Assembly (NCBI GenBank): GCA_009926815.1
Contig: RFOC01000030.1
Location: forward strand, 1-14,956
Length of the DNA stretch: 14,956 nucleotides
Reading direction: 5' to 3'
Source: Planctomycetota bacterium
Lineage (GTDB): Bacteria > Planctomycetota > Phycisphaerae > Phycisphaerales > SM1A02
Part shown: in pieces, positions 1 to 6,902 of the stretch
Layout: each line of letters opens with the position of its first letter
How positions within the stretch are numbered: position 1 is the first letter of the stretch
Notes under the pieces: model-generated
The model's database searches: none
Seen by the model: the letters and a program-made list of their open reading frames with translations, nothing else
Told to the model about the DNA's origin: nothing
Translations under genes and position numbers: made by a program

Positions 1-1028
1 CGCTCCACCTCCTCCGCGGCGGCCATGGCCAGCGCACCGATCGCCGGAGCCAGGCCGCCCGCTCCCAGTCCGGGCTGCAGCGGCGCCACCTCGATGCGCG
101 AGAGTCTCGCACCCAGCCCCTCGCCCTGCAGCGCGAAGACGGCCGTTAGGCGATCCCCCTCGATGCGGGTCCGTCCCTTCGCGGCGCTGCGATCGATCCG
201 GACGTTCCGCTCGAGCACCAGTCGGTACAGGCGAGCCGGCTCCGGCGGCGCCGGGGGCGTTCCGGACTCGGGGTCGGCGGACGGGCCGCGGGCGCCCGAA
301 GGCGAGGCGACGGGCGCGGCCGCAACCGCCTTGCGCGTCACCACGATCGGCGAGAGCGGCCGCTCCACGGTCAACCGCTCGATGGTCCGACCGTCCGGCA
401 GCAGGAGCATGGCCAGCCCCTCGCCCTCGAAGTGCAGCTCCTCCGTGGTCACCTTCACGCGGCGGTCGCAGCGGATCTCGCCCAGCCGGTTGTCGAAGAG
501 CGCCTCGTCCGCCTCCACCACCATGGCCGGCAGATCGCGCTGCAGGTCGGGCATGCGACCCTCGGCGCGGTACATGCGGATCACCACCGAGCCCTCGAGC
601 CGACCGCTCTCGAGCGCGCGGTCCGGCACGCGCATGTTGCCCCGCTCGCTCCGCATGGTGATCACGCGTCCATCGCGCGGGTAGAACACCGCCCGGGGCT
701 GCTCCATGCGGAGCCGCTTGTCTCGCTCCGGATCGATCCGGCTGGCGCTGTACTGCTGGGCCAGTCGTCCCTGCTCATCCGCCACCTGCACCCAGGCACC
801 CTGGTCCAGCGAGATGCCCTGCTGGTCGATGGGCCTCGCCGGCCCACCCCCCTCCCCGGGCTTCAGGGGCTGAGGCATGGGCAGGTCACCCGCGTCGACG
901 ATGCGGGGCTTCACCGGTCCCTGCGGGGCGTGCGAGGGTCCCAGCCACAGCGCCAGACCCACCAGCGACAGGCCCACCGCGGCCGCGAGCCCGGTCAGGG
1001 CCCACGTCTTCCCTCGGATCCGGCTCAC
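1..1028 (-). CDS. lptC: LptC/OstA-like LPS-export protein (partial, C-terminus off the left edge)
   Basis: This open frame runs uninterrupted for 342 codons from a GTG at 1028 to the window edge, so the C-terminus is missing. Residues 1-8 are basic and 9-29 form one hydrophobic segment, giving a bitopic inner-membrane anchor with a periplasmic body. Residues about 78-135 (VQVADEQGRLAQQYSASRI, then RLRMEQPRAVFYPRDGRV) follow the LptC pattern of short beta strands that shuttles LPS from the LptBFG complex to LptA. A second strand-rich segment (about 170-230) and a third after a Pro/Ala linker (about 265-315) make it much larger than classical LptC of roughly 190 residues. The GTG overlaps the kdsC stop (GTGA), with GGAG 8 nt upstream inside kdsC, so translation is probably coupled. 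kdsC-lptC adjacency is a known arrangement in Gram-negative bacteria and supports the call. The assignment to LptC rather than a general OstA-type protein is inferred. Confidence 0.75.
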   Translation of the reverse strand, partial: MSRIRGKTWALTGLAAAVGLSLVGLALWLGPSHAPQGPVKPRIVDAGDLPMPQPLKPGEGGGPARPIDQQGISLDQGAWVQVADEQGRLAQQYSASRIDPERDKRLRMEQPRAVFYPRDGRVITMRSERGNMRVPDRALESGRLEGSVVIRMYRAEGRMPDLQRDLPAMVVEADEALFDNRLGEIRCDRRVKVTTEELHFEGEGLAMLLLPDGRTIERLTVERPLSPIVVTRKAVAAAPVASPSGARGPSADPESGTPPAPPEPARLYRLVLERNVRIDRSAAKGRTRIEGDRLTAVFALQGEGLGARLSRIEVAPLQPGLGAGGLAPAIGALAMAAAEEVE

Positions 1029-1543
1029 GCGAACCGCTCCACCACGCTTCCCCACGCTCCGGCGGCCCGAAGCAGATGCTCCACCGCCTCGCGCACCGCA
1101 CCGTGGCCACCGGGCAGGGTGCTGATCCAGCAGGCTGCGGCCTTCACCTCGGATGCCGCGTCGGCCACCGCCATGGGATAGGCCACGCGGCGAAGCATGG
1201 GCAGGTCGGGCACGTCATCGCCCATCGCCGCCACCTGCGATCGATCCACGCCGTGATCGGCCAGCAGCCGATCGACCACCTCGCCCTTGGGTCCGCTCGA
1301 GCTGATCACGCGCTGCACGCCCAGGTCGGCCAGTCGGTGCCGAAGCGAGAGATCGCCCCGACCCGTGATCACCGCCACCTCCCGGCCGGTGGAGAGCCAC
1401 GCCCGGAGACCGAAACCGTCGCGGACCGAGAATCGCTTCAGCTCCGAACCCTGACCATGGATGAACATGCCGCCATCGGTCAGCGTGCCATCGGCATCGA
1501 GCAGAAGCCATCGGATCCTCGACGCGTCGGCGGCTTGCGTCAT
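1025..1543 (-). CDS. kdsC: 3-deoxy-D-manno-octulosonate 8-phosphate phosphatase (KdsC, HAD family)
   Basis: The 172-aa product is a compact HAD phosphatase without a cap domain, the usual size for KdsC, which removes phosphate from Kdo-8-phosphate to give Kdo for the LPS inner core in the cytoplasm. Motif I is LLLDADGTLTDGG with nucleophile Asp16 and acid/base Asp18. Motif II is ITGR (58-61), motif III Lys86 in GPKGE, and motif IV GDDVPDL with Asp109/Asp110. The C-terminal PGGHGAVREAVEHLL is also typical of KdsC. Family members usually read DVDGVLTDG, so DADGTLTDG is a mild variant. The ATG at 1543 has no Shine-Dalgarno but a TACACT hexamer lies 6 nt upstream, suggesting a leaderless message. 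It overlaps the downstream lptC-like gene and is divergent from the MgtE-like gene. Confidence 0.93.
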   Translation of the reverse strand: MTQAADASRIRWLLLDADGTLTDGGMFIHGQGSELKRFSVRDGFGLRAWLSTGREVAVITGRGDLSLRHRLADLGVQRVISSSGPKGEVVDRLLADHGVDRSQVAAMGDDVPDLPMLRRVAYPMAVADAASEVKAAACWISTLPGGHGAVREAVEHLLRAAGAWGSVVERFA

Positions 1544-1549
1544 GGGGCG

Positions 1550-1581
1550 AGTGTATCGGTGGCGACGGAGAGCGATACCAT
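1550..1581. promoter_or_regulatory. Divergent promoter pair between kdsC and the MgtE-like gene
   Basis: The 44-bp gap holds two facing -10-like hexamers. On the minus strand TACACT (1555-1550) ends 6 nt before the kdsC ATG. On the plus strand TACCAT (1576-1581) ends 6 nt before the GTG of the transporter gene. They sit in a 6-bp inverted repeat, GTATCG (1553-1558) and CGATAC (1573-1578), so each -10 lies where the other promoter's -35 would be at 17-bp spacing. Neither gene has a Shine-Dalgarno. The promoter reading is inferred from pattern and position. Confidence 0.5.
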
Positions 1582-1587
1582 CCGGAC

Positions 1588-2619
1588 GTGTCGAAGATCG
1601 ACCTTGGCAGTCCCGTCGCCCTCGCCATGCTGGCCGTGCGAACGGCCATCCACGCGGGCTGCACCGCCGAGGAGGCCCGGCAGATCCTCCGGGATCGCCA
1701 GCTCGACCACCACCTCTTCTACGTCTACGTGATCGACGAGCAGGATCGCCTGCTCGGGCAGGTCTCCGCCCGGCGATTGCTGCTGAGCCGCGGCGAGGAG
1801 CCCATCACCCAGCTCATGCACCCCTGCCCCGCCACCGTCTCGTTCCACGAGACCGCCGGGGCGGCCTTCGAGACGCTCGCCTCGCTGCGGCAACTGGCCC
1901 TTCCCGTGGTCGATGACGGCGGAAGGCTGCTGGGCGTGGTGGACGTCACCGCATGGGCCGCGGACGCCTCCGACCGGCTCGAGGGATCCCGGCACGAGTT
2001 CTTCGGACGACTGGGCGCCGCCGTCGAGGAGCACCGCATGGGCGGTCCGCTGCAGAGCTTCGTCCTGCGCATGCCCTGGCTGCTGTGCAACATCGCCTCG
2101 GGACTGGCCTGCGCATTCATCGCCGACGCGCACGCCCACCTGCTCGAGGCGGTCATCGTGCTGGCCGCGTTCATTCCCATGGTGCTCACCGTGTCGGAAT
2201 CGATCGGCGTGCAGGCCGGCGAGCTCTCGCTCCAGCTGCTGCGCACGGACGGCTCCATGGCCGCGTTCATGCGGCGGGTTCGTCACGAGGCGGGCACGTC
2301 GATCCTGCTCGGCGCGGGGTGCGGCACGCTGGTCGCCGCCGCCTCGCTCCTGTTCGCCGCGCCCGGCGAGCGCCGGGCCATCGTGCTCACGCTGCTGCTG
2401 AGCGTGCTGGGCGCCATGCTCACCGCCGCGGCCGTGGGATCGCTGGTGCCGCGGGCACTGCGCCGCATCGGCCTGAACCCCAAGTTCGCCTCGGGCCCCG
2501 TCACGCTCATGGTGGTGGACGTGGCCAGCACCATCATCTACCTGGGCATCGGCACGGCCATCTTCAGGCCCCTGCTGGACACGGCCGCGGTCAGCCTCTC
2601 CACAGCAGCAGTGCCGTGA
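1588..2619 (+). CDS. MgtE-type Mg2+/divalent cation transporter lacking the N-terminal domain
   Basis: The 343-aa protein has a CBS pair at about 40-125 (YVIDEQDRLLGQVSARRLLL, then LPVVDDGGRLLGVVDV), a linker helix, and an MgtE membrane domain. The membrane domain begins RMPWLLCNIASGLA (161-174) and has about five hydrophobic segments near 165-183, 186-204, 235-258, 263-285 and 306-326. The last contains SGPVTLMVVDVASTIIYLG with Asp311 at the likely Mg2+ site. Typical MgtE is about 450 aa and starts with a superhelical N domain that here is reduced to about 40 residues. The loop that usually reads GGNAGTQ is SESIGVQ (203-209). The GTG at 1588 is the only start that includes the complete first CBS strand, and TACCAT lies 6 nt upstream. 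The 3' end overlaps the CPBP gene tail to tail by 29 bp. MgtE membership is firm; the transported ion is inferred. Confidence 0.85.
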   Translation: MSKIDLGSPVALAMLAVRTAIHAGCTAEEARQILRDRQLDHHLFYVYVIDEQDRLLGQVSARRLLLSRGEEPITQLMHPCPATVSFHETAGAAFETLASLRQLALPVVDDGGRLLGVVDVTAWAADASDRLEGSRHEFFGRLGAAVEEHRMGGPLQSFVLRMPWLLCNIASGLACAFIADAHAHLLEAVIVLAAFIPMVLTVSESIGVQAGELSLQLLRTDGSMAAFMRRVRHEAGTSILLGAGCGTLVAAASLLFAAPGERRAIVLTLLLSVLGAMLTAAAVGSLVPRALRRIGLNPKFASGPVTLMVVDVASTIIYLGIGTAIFRPLLDTAAVSLSTAAVP

Positions 2620-3385
2620 TGTCGTAGGCCGCGTGGGCACCCGCCACCACGCCGAAGCCTCGCCAGTGGTACAGCACGCCGAACCAGAGGCCGCCCACGG
2701 TCAGGAACGCGAATCGCCAGCCATGGAACGATCCTGACGGATCCAGGAGCGGGTGGTACGCCGCGAAGAGCACCGCCGCCACCGTCGCCGACACCACCCA
2801 GCTCCCGGCACCCTTCCAGCCGCCCACGTCGGCCAGCAGCATGTGCAGAGCGCCCATCACCGCCATGCGGAACACCAGTTCCTCGTAGATCCCCGCACCG
2901 GCAGCCATCGTGAGCCGCGAGAGGGCATCCAGACTCCGCATCGACGCGTCGCCCGACGCGGCCCAGAGCCCCGCGTCGAAGCGGCTCGCCAACAGGCCCA
3001 GGGGCAGCAGCGGCGCCGCCATGGCCACGCTCTCGGCGGCCATGCACCCGACCGTCGACCAGCGAAACCGCCACGGGAACCGGCCGATCACCTGCCAGGC
3101 CAGCAGCGTCATCACCAGTCCCACGGCCGGCAACGAGAGGATCGGCAGACCGAGGTCCTCGGCCCGCACGCCGGCGATGCGGAACAGGTTCACCAGGGCA
3201 CCGTGCGCCTTGTTGGTCATGGCCGCGTCGCCCTGGCGCAACCAGATCACCAGCCCCACCTCGAACAGGATCAGCAGCGGGAACAGGAACACCAGCGTCT
3301 CCAGCGGACGCCGGGAGAGTTCCCAGTAACTGGAGTCACGTCCCGGGGCCGTCGCTCCACGCGTGCGGCCCCGGACTGGCCTCAC
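2591..3385 (-). CDS. CPBP-family intramembrane metalloprotease (Abi/Rce1-like)
   Basis: This is a 264-aa polytopic membrane protein with hydrophobic segments near 29-49, 82-100, 114-134, 155-180, 195-210, 225-240 and 246-262. The CPBP signature motifs are present in order: EELVFR (Glu168, Glu169, Arg173), FAAYH with His211, and AHAAYD with His251. The last position is Asp255, where many members have Asn. These residues form the intramembrane metal-dependent active site of Rce1-like CAAX proteases and their bacterial relatives, whose substrates are mostly unknown. The GTG start at 3385 overlaps the rpsT stop as GTGA, with no clear Shine-Dalgarno, so translation probably depends on rpsT. The 3' end overlaps the MgtE-like gene. 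The family call is secure; the substrate cannot be inferred. Confidence 0.85.
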   Translation of the reverse strand: MRPVRGRTRGATAPGRDSSYWELSRRPLETLVFLFPLLILFEVGLVIWLRQGDAAMTNKAHGALVNLFRIAGVRAEDLGLPILSLPAVGLVMTLLAWQVIGRFPWRFRWSTVGCMAAESVAMAAPLLPLGLLASRFDAGLWAASGDASMRSLDALSRLTMAAGAGIYEELVFRMAVMGALHMLLADVGGWKGAGSWVVSATVAAVLFAAYHPLLDPSGSFHGWRFAFLTVGGLWFGVLYHWRGFGVVAGAHAAYDITALLLWRG

Positions 3386-3690
3386 TTGGCTCGGGCCGTC
3401 TTGGCGGTCTTCGCTGCACCGCCTCCACCCTGCATCGCCTTGAGACGACGGGCCATCATGCTCTTGCGACGGGCCGCCGTGTTGCGGTGCATGGTGCTGG
3501 TGGTGGCCACGCGATCGACCATGGACGCGGCATCCCGGTAGGCCTTCTCGGCCGCGGCGGCATCACCCTTGGTGACGGCGGCCAGGAACGCCTTGACGGC
3601 ATCCTTCACCTGACGCTTCCGCCAGTTGTTGAGGGCGTTTCGCTTCTTGGTCTGACGGACTCGCTTGGCTGCACTCTTGGTGTTGGGCAC
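3382..3690 (-). CDS. rpsT: 30S ribosomal protein S20
   Basis: The 102-aa product begins VPNTKSAAKRVRQTKKRNAL, the characteristic S20 N-terminus. It continues with basic helices including NNWRKRQVKDAVKAF and STMHRNTAARRKSMMARRL. S20 binds 16S rRNA early in small-subunit assembly and is usually about 85-90 residues. The extra length is a Gly/Ala/Lys-rich tail (GGGGAAKTAKTARAK). The GTG at 3690 was chosen because it gives the conserved N-terminus and has GGAG (3700-3697) 6 nt upstream. The open frame continues upstream, but that region overlaps the divergent coiled-coil gene and is not conserved S20. A GTG start in rpsT fits the inefficient initiation used in E. coli S20 autoregulation, although E. 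coli uses UUG. The stop overlaps the CPBP protease start. Confidence 0.96.
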   Translation of the reverse strand: MPNTKSAAKRVRQTKKRNALNNWRKRQVKDAVKAFLAAVTKGDAAAAEKAYRDAASMVDRVATTSTMHRNTAARRKSMMARRLKAMQGGGGAAKTAKTARAK

Positions 3691-3712
3691 GGTGTTCTCC
3701 GAAGGGTCGGCA

Positions 3713-3741
3713 AGTATGCCCGGACGCCGCGGATCCGGCAA
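3713..3741 (-). promoter_or_regulatory. Sigma70-like promoter of rpsT
   Basis: On the minus strand TTGCCG (3741-3736) and CATACT (3718-3713) are separated by exactly 17 bp. Each matches four of six consensus bases. Transcription would begin near 3706, leaving a leader of about 15 nt that contains the GGAG ribosome-binding site (3700-3697) before the GTG at 3690. This is the best paired -35/-10 in the window. Start and spacing are inferred from sequence only. Confidence 0.55.
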
Positions 3742-3835
3742 GTGGGCACTTTGCATCCCTCCGCACCTTGACGGGGCCTCCAAACCGGCGGAAACTGCCG
3801 TGATGGGCTCTCCGGGAGCCCCTGGAGACCCCCGA

Positions 3836-5140
3836 ATGGCCACCCGATCCGCCGGCACCGGCGTCCTCATCACCCTGGTCACCTTCGTCATCGCGACGGT
3901 CGGCCTGCTCGTCGTCTGCATCGTGCAGTTCTCCGGCTCGGAGAAGGCACGCAGCGAAGCCAAGGACCTGCGCACCAAGCTGGCCCAGCAGGCCGACGCG
4001 GGCCAGAAGCTCTCGGTGCTGCACGAGGCCATCGCCTCGCAGCTCACGGGTGGCTCCGACGCGGCGCTCGACCAGGACAAGTTCAACTCGGCCATGAGCG
4101 ACCTGGGCGTGCCTGCGGGCGGGTCCGTGAAGGCGTACGTCGACTCGCTCAAGGGCAAGCTGGCCTCGGCGGAGAAGTCCGCGGCCGGCCTGCAGCGACA
4201 GATCGACGAACTCAAGGCGCAGCTGCAGCCCGCCGAAGCCTCGGGCGACGGCGAGAAGCCCAGCGAGACCGCCAGCCAGGCCTCGACGTCGATCGCCCAG
4301 CTCAACGAGGCCGCCGAGGGCTACCGACGCGATCTCGAGACGGTGAAGAAGTCCTCCGATGAGGTGCGTGCCAACTTCGAGCAGCGCTTCAACGAGTACA
4401 AGCAGGAACGGGACGCCGAGGCCGAGCAGCTCAAGGGCTCCAAGGCCACGCTCGAGACCCGCCTGGCCGAGGCCAATCGCAAGCTGGCCCAGTTCGAGAC
4501 CCAGCCCTCGGATCCCTCCCTGCTGGTCGACGGCAACGTGATCTCCGTGGGAGGCGGCGACGGCACGGTCTTCATCGACCTCGGGCGCTCCCACCGCGTG
4601 CAGCCCGGCATGACCTTCGAGGTCTTCGCCACCGCGGACCAGATCCGCACCAGCAGCGAGCAGGGCCTGCGCGGCAAGGCGACGCTGCAGATCATGAAGG
4701 TGGGCGACGACACCAGCACGGCCCGCGTGGTCCGTTCCAGCCCCGGCAAGCCGGTGGTTCGCGGCGACGTGCTGGCCAACGCCGTCTACAGCCCCACCCA
4801 GCGATTCCGCTTCCTGGTGCACGGCAAGTTCGATCTCGATGGTGACGGCCGAACCTCCACGGACGAGGCCAACGTGATTCGCAGCCGCATCCGCGAATGG
4901 GGCGGCGTGCTGGCCGAGAGCGATCGCGTCACCGGCGACCTGGACTTCGTGGTCATCGGATCGCGGCCCAAGCGGCCCGGCAAGCCGCTGCCCGACGCCG
5001 ACGAGGCCGAGCTCAACGCGTTCACCGAGGCCCAGGACGCCTGCGATCTCTACGAGAAGATCGAGCGTGAGGCGACCGAGGCGCGGATTCCCGTGCTCAA
5101 CCTGAACCGGTTCGAGGCCCTCACGGGCATGACCAACTGA
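3836..5140 (+). CDS. Membrane-anchored coiled-coil protein with EF-hand-like loop, function unknown
   Basis: The 434-aa product has a transmembrane helix at about 9-31 and then a long charged, heptad-like region (35-135 and 155-222) typical of a coiled coil. A beta-rich domain at 228-320 follows (GNVISVGGGDGTVFIDLG; VQPGMTFEVF; VVRGDVLANAVY). The C-terminal domain (323-434) starts FRFLVHGKF and carries DLDGDGRTSTDE (333-344), which has the 1-3-5-6-12 residues of an EF-hand calcium loop. It then runs IRSRIREWGGVLA and DLDFVVIGSRP, loosely BRCT-like in strand/helix order. The ATG at 3836 was chosen because GGAG lies 8 nt upstream and it opens directly on the anchor; an ATG at 3803 is a weaker alternative. 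The lpxL-like gene starts 11 nt after its stop, suggesting one transcript. I recognise no named family; an envelope role is inferred from the anchor and neighbour. Confidence 0.8.
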   Translation: MATRSAGTGVLITLVTFVIATVGLLVVCIVQFSGSEKARSEAKDLRTKLAQQADAGQKLSVLHEAIASQLTGGSDAALDQDKFNSAMSDLGVPAGGSVKAYVDSLKGKLASAEKSAAGLQRQIDELKAQLQPAEASGDGEKPSETASQASTSIAQLNEAAEGYRRDLETVKKSSDEVRANFEQRFNEYKQERDAEAEQLKGSKATLETRLAEANRKLAQFETQPSDPSLLVDGNVISVGGGDGTVFIDLGRSHRVQPGMTFEVFATADQIRTSSEQGLRGKATLQIMKVGDDTSTARVVRSSPGKPVVRGDVLANAVYSPTQRFRFLVHGKFDLDGDGRTSTDEANVIRSRIREWGGVLAESDRVTGDLDFVVIGSRPKRPGKPLPDADEAELNAFTEAQDACDLYEKIEREATEARIPVLNLNRFEALTGMTN

Positions 5141-5151
5141 GCCGGCTGGCC

Positions 5152-6186
5152 ATGGGCTCGGCGGCCGTGCTCAAGGGCTGGGCACCCTACGCCGCGCTGC
5201 GGCTCGCCGCGTCGTCGCTCCACCTCTTCGGCATCCGGCAGAACCTCCGCACGGCCGCCGGCATCGGCGAGCTCTTCGCGAGACTGGGGCCACGCCGGGT
5301 GGACCGGGCCGTGCGGCACGTGCAATGGGCCTTCCCCGACATGCCGGAGCCCCGAGCCCGCGAACTGGCCATGGCCAGCGTGCGGCACATGTTCCAGCTG
5401 TTCCTGGTGGACAGCGTGGCCGGGCCGCAGATCCTCAATCGCCACGGCTGGCCCGAGCACGTGGCGCTGGATGACCTGAAACCCACCATGCGGCTGCTGC
5501 TGCAGGGCCGACCGGCCCTCTTCGTCACCGGACACATGGGCAACTGGGAGTTCCTGGGGCTGGCACTGAGCATGCTGGGGTTCCGCATGAGCGCGCTGGC
5601 CAGGCCGCTGGACAATCCCTTCCTCAACGAGTGGCTGCTGGGCATGCGGCAGCGCCGCGGGCTCGAGGTGCTCACCAAGTGGGGCGCCACCACCGAGGTC
5701 CAGCGGGTGATCGAGGCCGGCGGTCGGGTGGGCTTCATCGCCGACCAGAACGCGGGCGACGACGGCCTCTTCGTGCCCTTCTTCGGCCGCCTGGCCAGCA
5801 GCTACAAGAGCATCGGCCTGCTGGCCCTGCGCTACCGGCTGCCCATCGTGGTGGGTGCCGCCATCCGTCAGGGGCAGGACCTCCGGTACCGCATCCTCAC
5901 CACCGACGTGATCCAGCCCGAGGAGTGCGAGCGCGCGCCGGACCCGGTCTTCTACGCCACGGCGCGGTTCAGCCGAGCCATCGAGGCCTCCGTTCGCATC
6001 GATCCATCGCAGTACCTCTGGATCCACCGTCGCTGGAAGAGCCGACCCTCGTGGGAACGCCAGGGCAAGCCCATGCCTGAACGGGTGCGGCGCCGCCTGC
6101 TTGAACTGCCTTGGATGGACGAGGCGCAGGTGGACGCCATCGCGGCGGCGGTCACGCCCCTCGACGCACCCCGCAACGCGGCCTGA
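5152..6186 (+). CDS. lpxL: Lipid A biosynthesis lauroyl/myristoyl acyltransferase (LpxL/HtrB family)
   Basis: The 344-aa protein belongs to the LpxL/LpxM/HtrB late acyltransferases, which transfer a secondary acyl chain to Kdo-lipid A at the inner face of the cytoplasmic membrane. The catalytic HX4E motif is at 128-133 (FVTGHMGNWEFLG: His128, Glu133). Downstream family blocks include RPLDNPFLNEWL (151-162), GGRVGFIADQN (190-200), the VPFFGRLA segment (208-215), and the closing YLWIHRRWKSRP (288-299). Length is close to the family norm of about 300-320. The first about 30 residues are moderately hydrophobic, as expected for a membrane-associated enzyme. No strong Shine-Dalgarno precedes the ATG, and the 11-nt gap after the previous gene suggests co-transcription. 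Which acyl chain and position it uses, and whether the acceptor is lipid A in this organism, cannot be read from sequence. Confidence 0.88.
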   Translation: MGSAAVLKGWAPYAALRLAASSLHLFGIRQNLRTAAGIGELFARLGPRRVDRAVRHVQWAFPDMPEPRARELAMASVRHMFQLFLVDSVAGPQILNRHGWPEHVALDDLKPTMRLLLQGRPALFVTGHMGNWEFLGLALSMLGFRMSALARPLDNPFLNEWLLGMRQRRGLEVLTKWGATTEVQRVIEAGGRVGFIADQNAGDDGLFVPFFGRLASSYKSIGLLALRYRLPIVVGAAIRQGQDLRYRILTTDVIQPEECERAPDPVFYATARFSRAIEASVRIDPSQYLWIHRRWKSRPSWERQGKPMPERVRRRLLELPWMDEAQVDAIAAAVTPLDAPRNAA

Positions 6187-6193
6187 GGGCCGC

Positions 6194-6199
6194 TACTCT
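6194..6199 (+). promoter_or_regulatory. -10-like TACTCT, possible leaderless start of the 103-aa gene
   Basis: TACTCT ends 7 nt before the ATG at 6207, in the 20-bp gap after the acyltransferase stop. No Shine-Dalgarno is present. The arrangement matches the TAnnnT-start pattern at several other genes in the window, implying a start close to the A of the ATG. Read-through from upstream could also express the gene. Confidence 0.35.
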
Positions 6200-6206
6200 C
6201 CCCGCC

Positions 6207-6518
6207 ATGGCCTCGTCCGAGTTCGTCGTGCAGTCCCGCCAGAAGGGTGAACCCGGAATGCTCGTGCCCATCGGCACGCGGGCCGAGATCGAGTCCGCAT
6301 TGGCCCTGCTGAACACGGCCCCCGAGGCTCCCGGCGGCGACGTGCTCTACGGCCCCGGTTTCGAGATGCACTTCACAGCAGGCCAGGACCCGGTGCTGCA
6401 GATCCTGGTCACGCAGACCGAGGATTCGAGCATCTTCCGAGCCACGATCTGGGAGATCGCCAAGCGCCTCCACTGGAAGCTGATCGATCCCGGATCCGAG
6501 GCCCATTACAACCCCTGA
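6207..6518 (+). CDS. Conserved-looking 103-aa protein of unknown function
   Basis: The product is a small soluble protein without signal peptide or membrane segment. Predicted order is a helix at about 24-37 (TRAEIESALALLN), two strands (GDVLYGPGFEMHF and DPVLQILVTQ), a helix (SIFRATIWEIAKRLHW) and a final strand (KLIDP). That is a compact alpha/beta fold. The ATG at 6207 was chosen because a frame extending further left overlaps the acyltransferase gene, and because TACTCT lies 7 nt upstream. It follows the lpxL-like gene by 20 bp on the same strand and converges on the next minus-strand gene with only 9 bp between stops. I do not recognise the family. The even base composition and the clean start/stop fit with its neighbours make it likely real. 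Confidence 0.65.
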   Translation: MASSEFVVQSRQKGEPGMLVPIGTRAEIESALALLNTAPEAPGGDVLYGPGFEMHFTAGQDPVLQILVTQTEDSSIFRATIWEIAKRLHWKLIDPGSEAHYNP

Positions 6519-6527
6519 GCCGCCGGT

Positions 6528-6902
6528 TCAGTCCAGCGAATCGCTCTCGATGCTGGCCGACTCGCCCTTGAGTCGCTTCTCGGCGTAGCGACGCACCCAG
6601 TTCTCCCAGGTCTTGCCCGCCGCGGCGTCCTTGCCGGTGAAGGCCACGCTCCGGATGCGGTCCTCGGCGATCGACTGCCGGGCCCCGCCATCGCGAGGCA
6701 GCAGGCGAACCTTGCGCTCGGCGGGCGTTCCACCGGACGAGCGGTCGTAGACGAAGCCCTCGACCACGGCGCCGTCCCGCAGTTCCAGCGTGACGTCGCC
6801 CCGATAGTCGCGGGCCGCCTCCAGGGCGTCGGCGAAGAGCGGGTCGCCGGCTTCCACGCGGCGAACGGGCGTCTCCGAGACGACCTGCGGGGTCTGGGTC
6901 AC
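6528..6902 (-). CDS. 124-aa protein of unknown function with an Sm-like beta segment
   Basis: Residues 34-53 (RGDVTLELRDGAVVEGFVYD) resemble the Sm1 spacing G-x-V-x-L-x-L-x-D-G-x4-G-x-V-x-x-D. A further strand pair follows (RKVRLLPRDG, then SIAEDRIRSVAFTG). The C-terminus is a charged helix (KTWENWVRRYAEKRLKGE, 97-114). No signal peptide or membrane helix is seen, so it is probably cytoplasmic. The GTG at 6902 was chosen because it overlaps the upstream stop as GTGA, with GGGAG (6914-6910) 7 nt before it. A longer upstream reading would be Gly/Pro/Arg-rich and lie inside the preceding gene. Translational coupling suggests the two small proteins work together. I cannot name a family, and the Sm-like comparison is only a pattern match. 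Confidence 0.7.
   Translation of the reverse strand: MTQTPQVVSETPVRRVEAGDPLFADALEAARDYRGDVTLELRDGAVVEGFVYDRSSGGTPAERKVRLLPRDGGARQSIAEDRIRSVAFTGKDAAAGKTWENWVRRYAEKRLKGESASIESDSLD

Noticed and set aside
1540..2640. A 366-codon minus-strand frame over the transporter
   Set aside because: It is antisense to the MgtE-like gene and rich in Gln/His/Gly/Arg without domain features.
3768..3796. TTGACG as a -35 for the plus-strand coiled-coil gene
   Set aside because: The hexamer 17 bp downstream (GAAACT) is a poor -10 and no better one lies at 16 or 18 bp.
3563..4822. A 419-codon minus-strand frame, and an extension of rpsT to 4305
   Set aside because: Both are antisense to the coiled-coil gene, and the conserved S20 N-terminus with its own GGAG site sets the true rpsT start at 3690.
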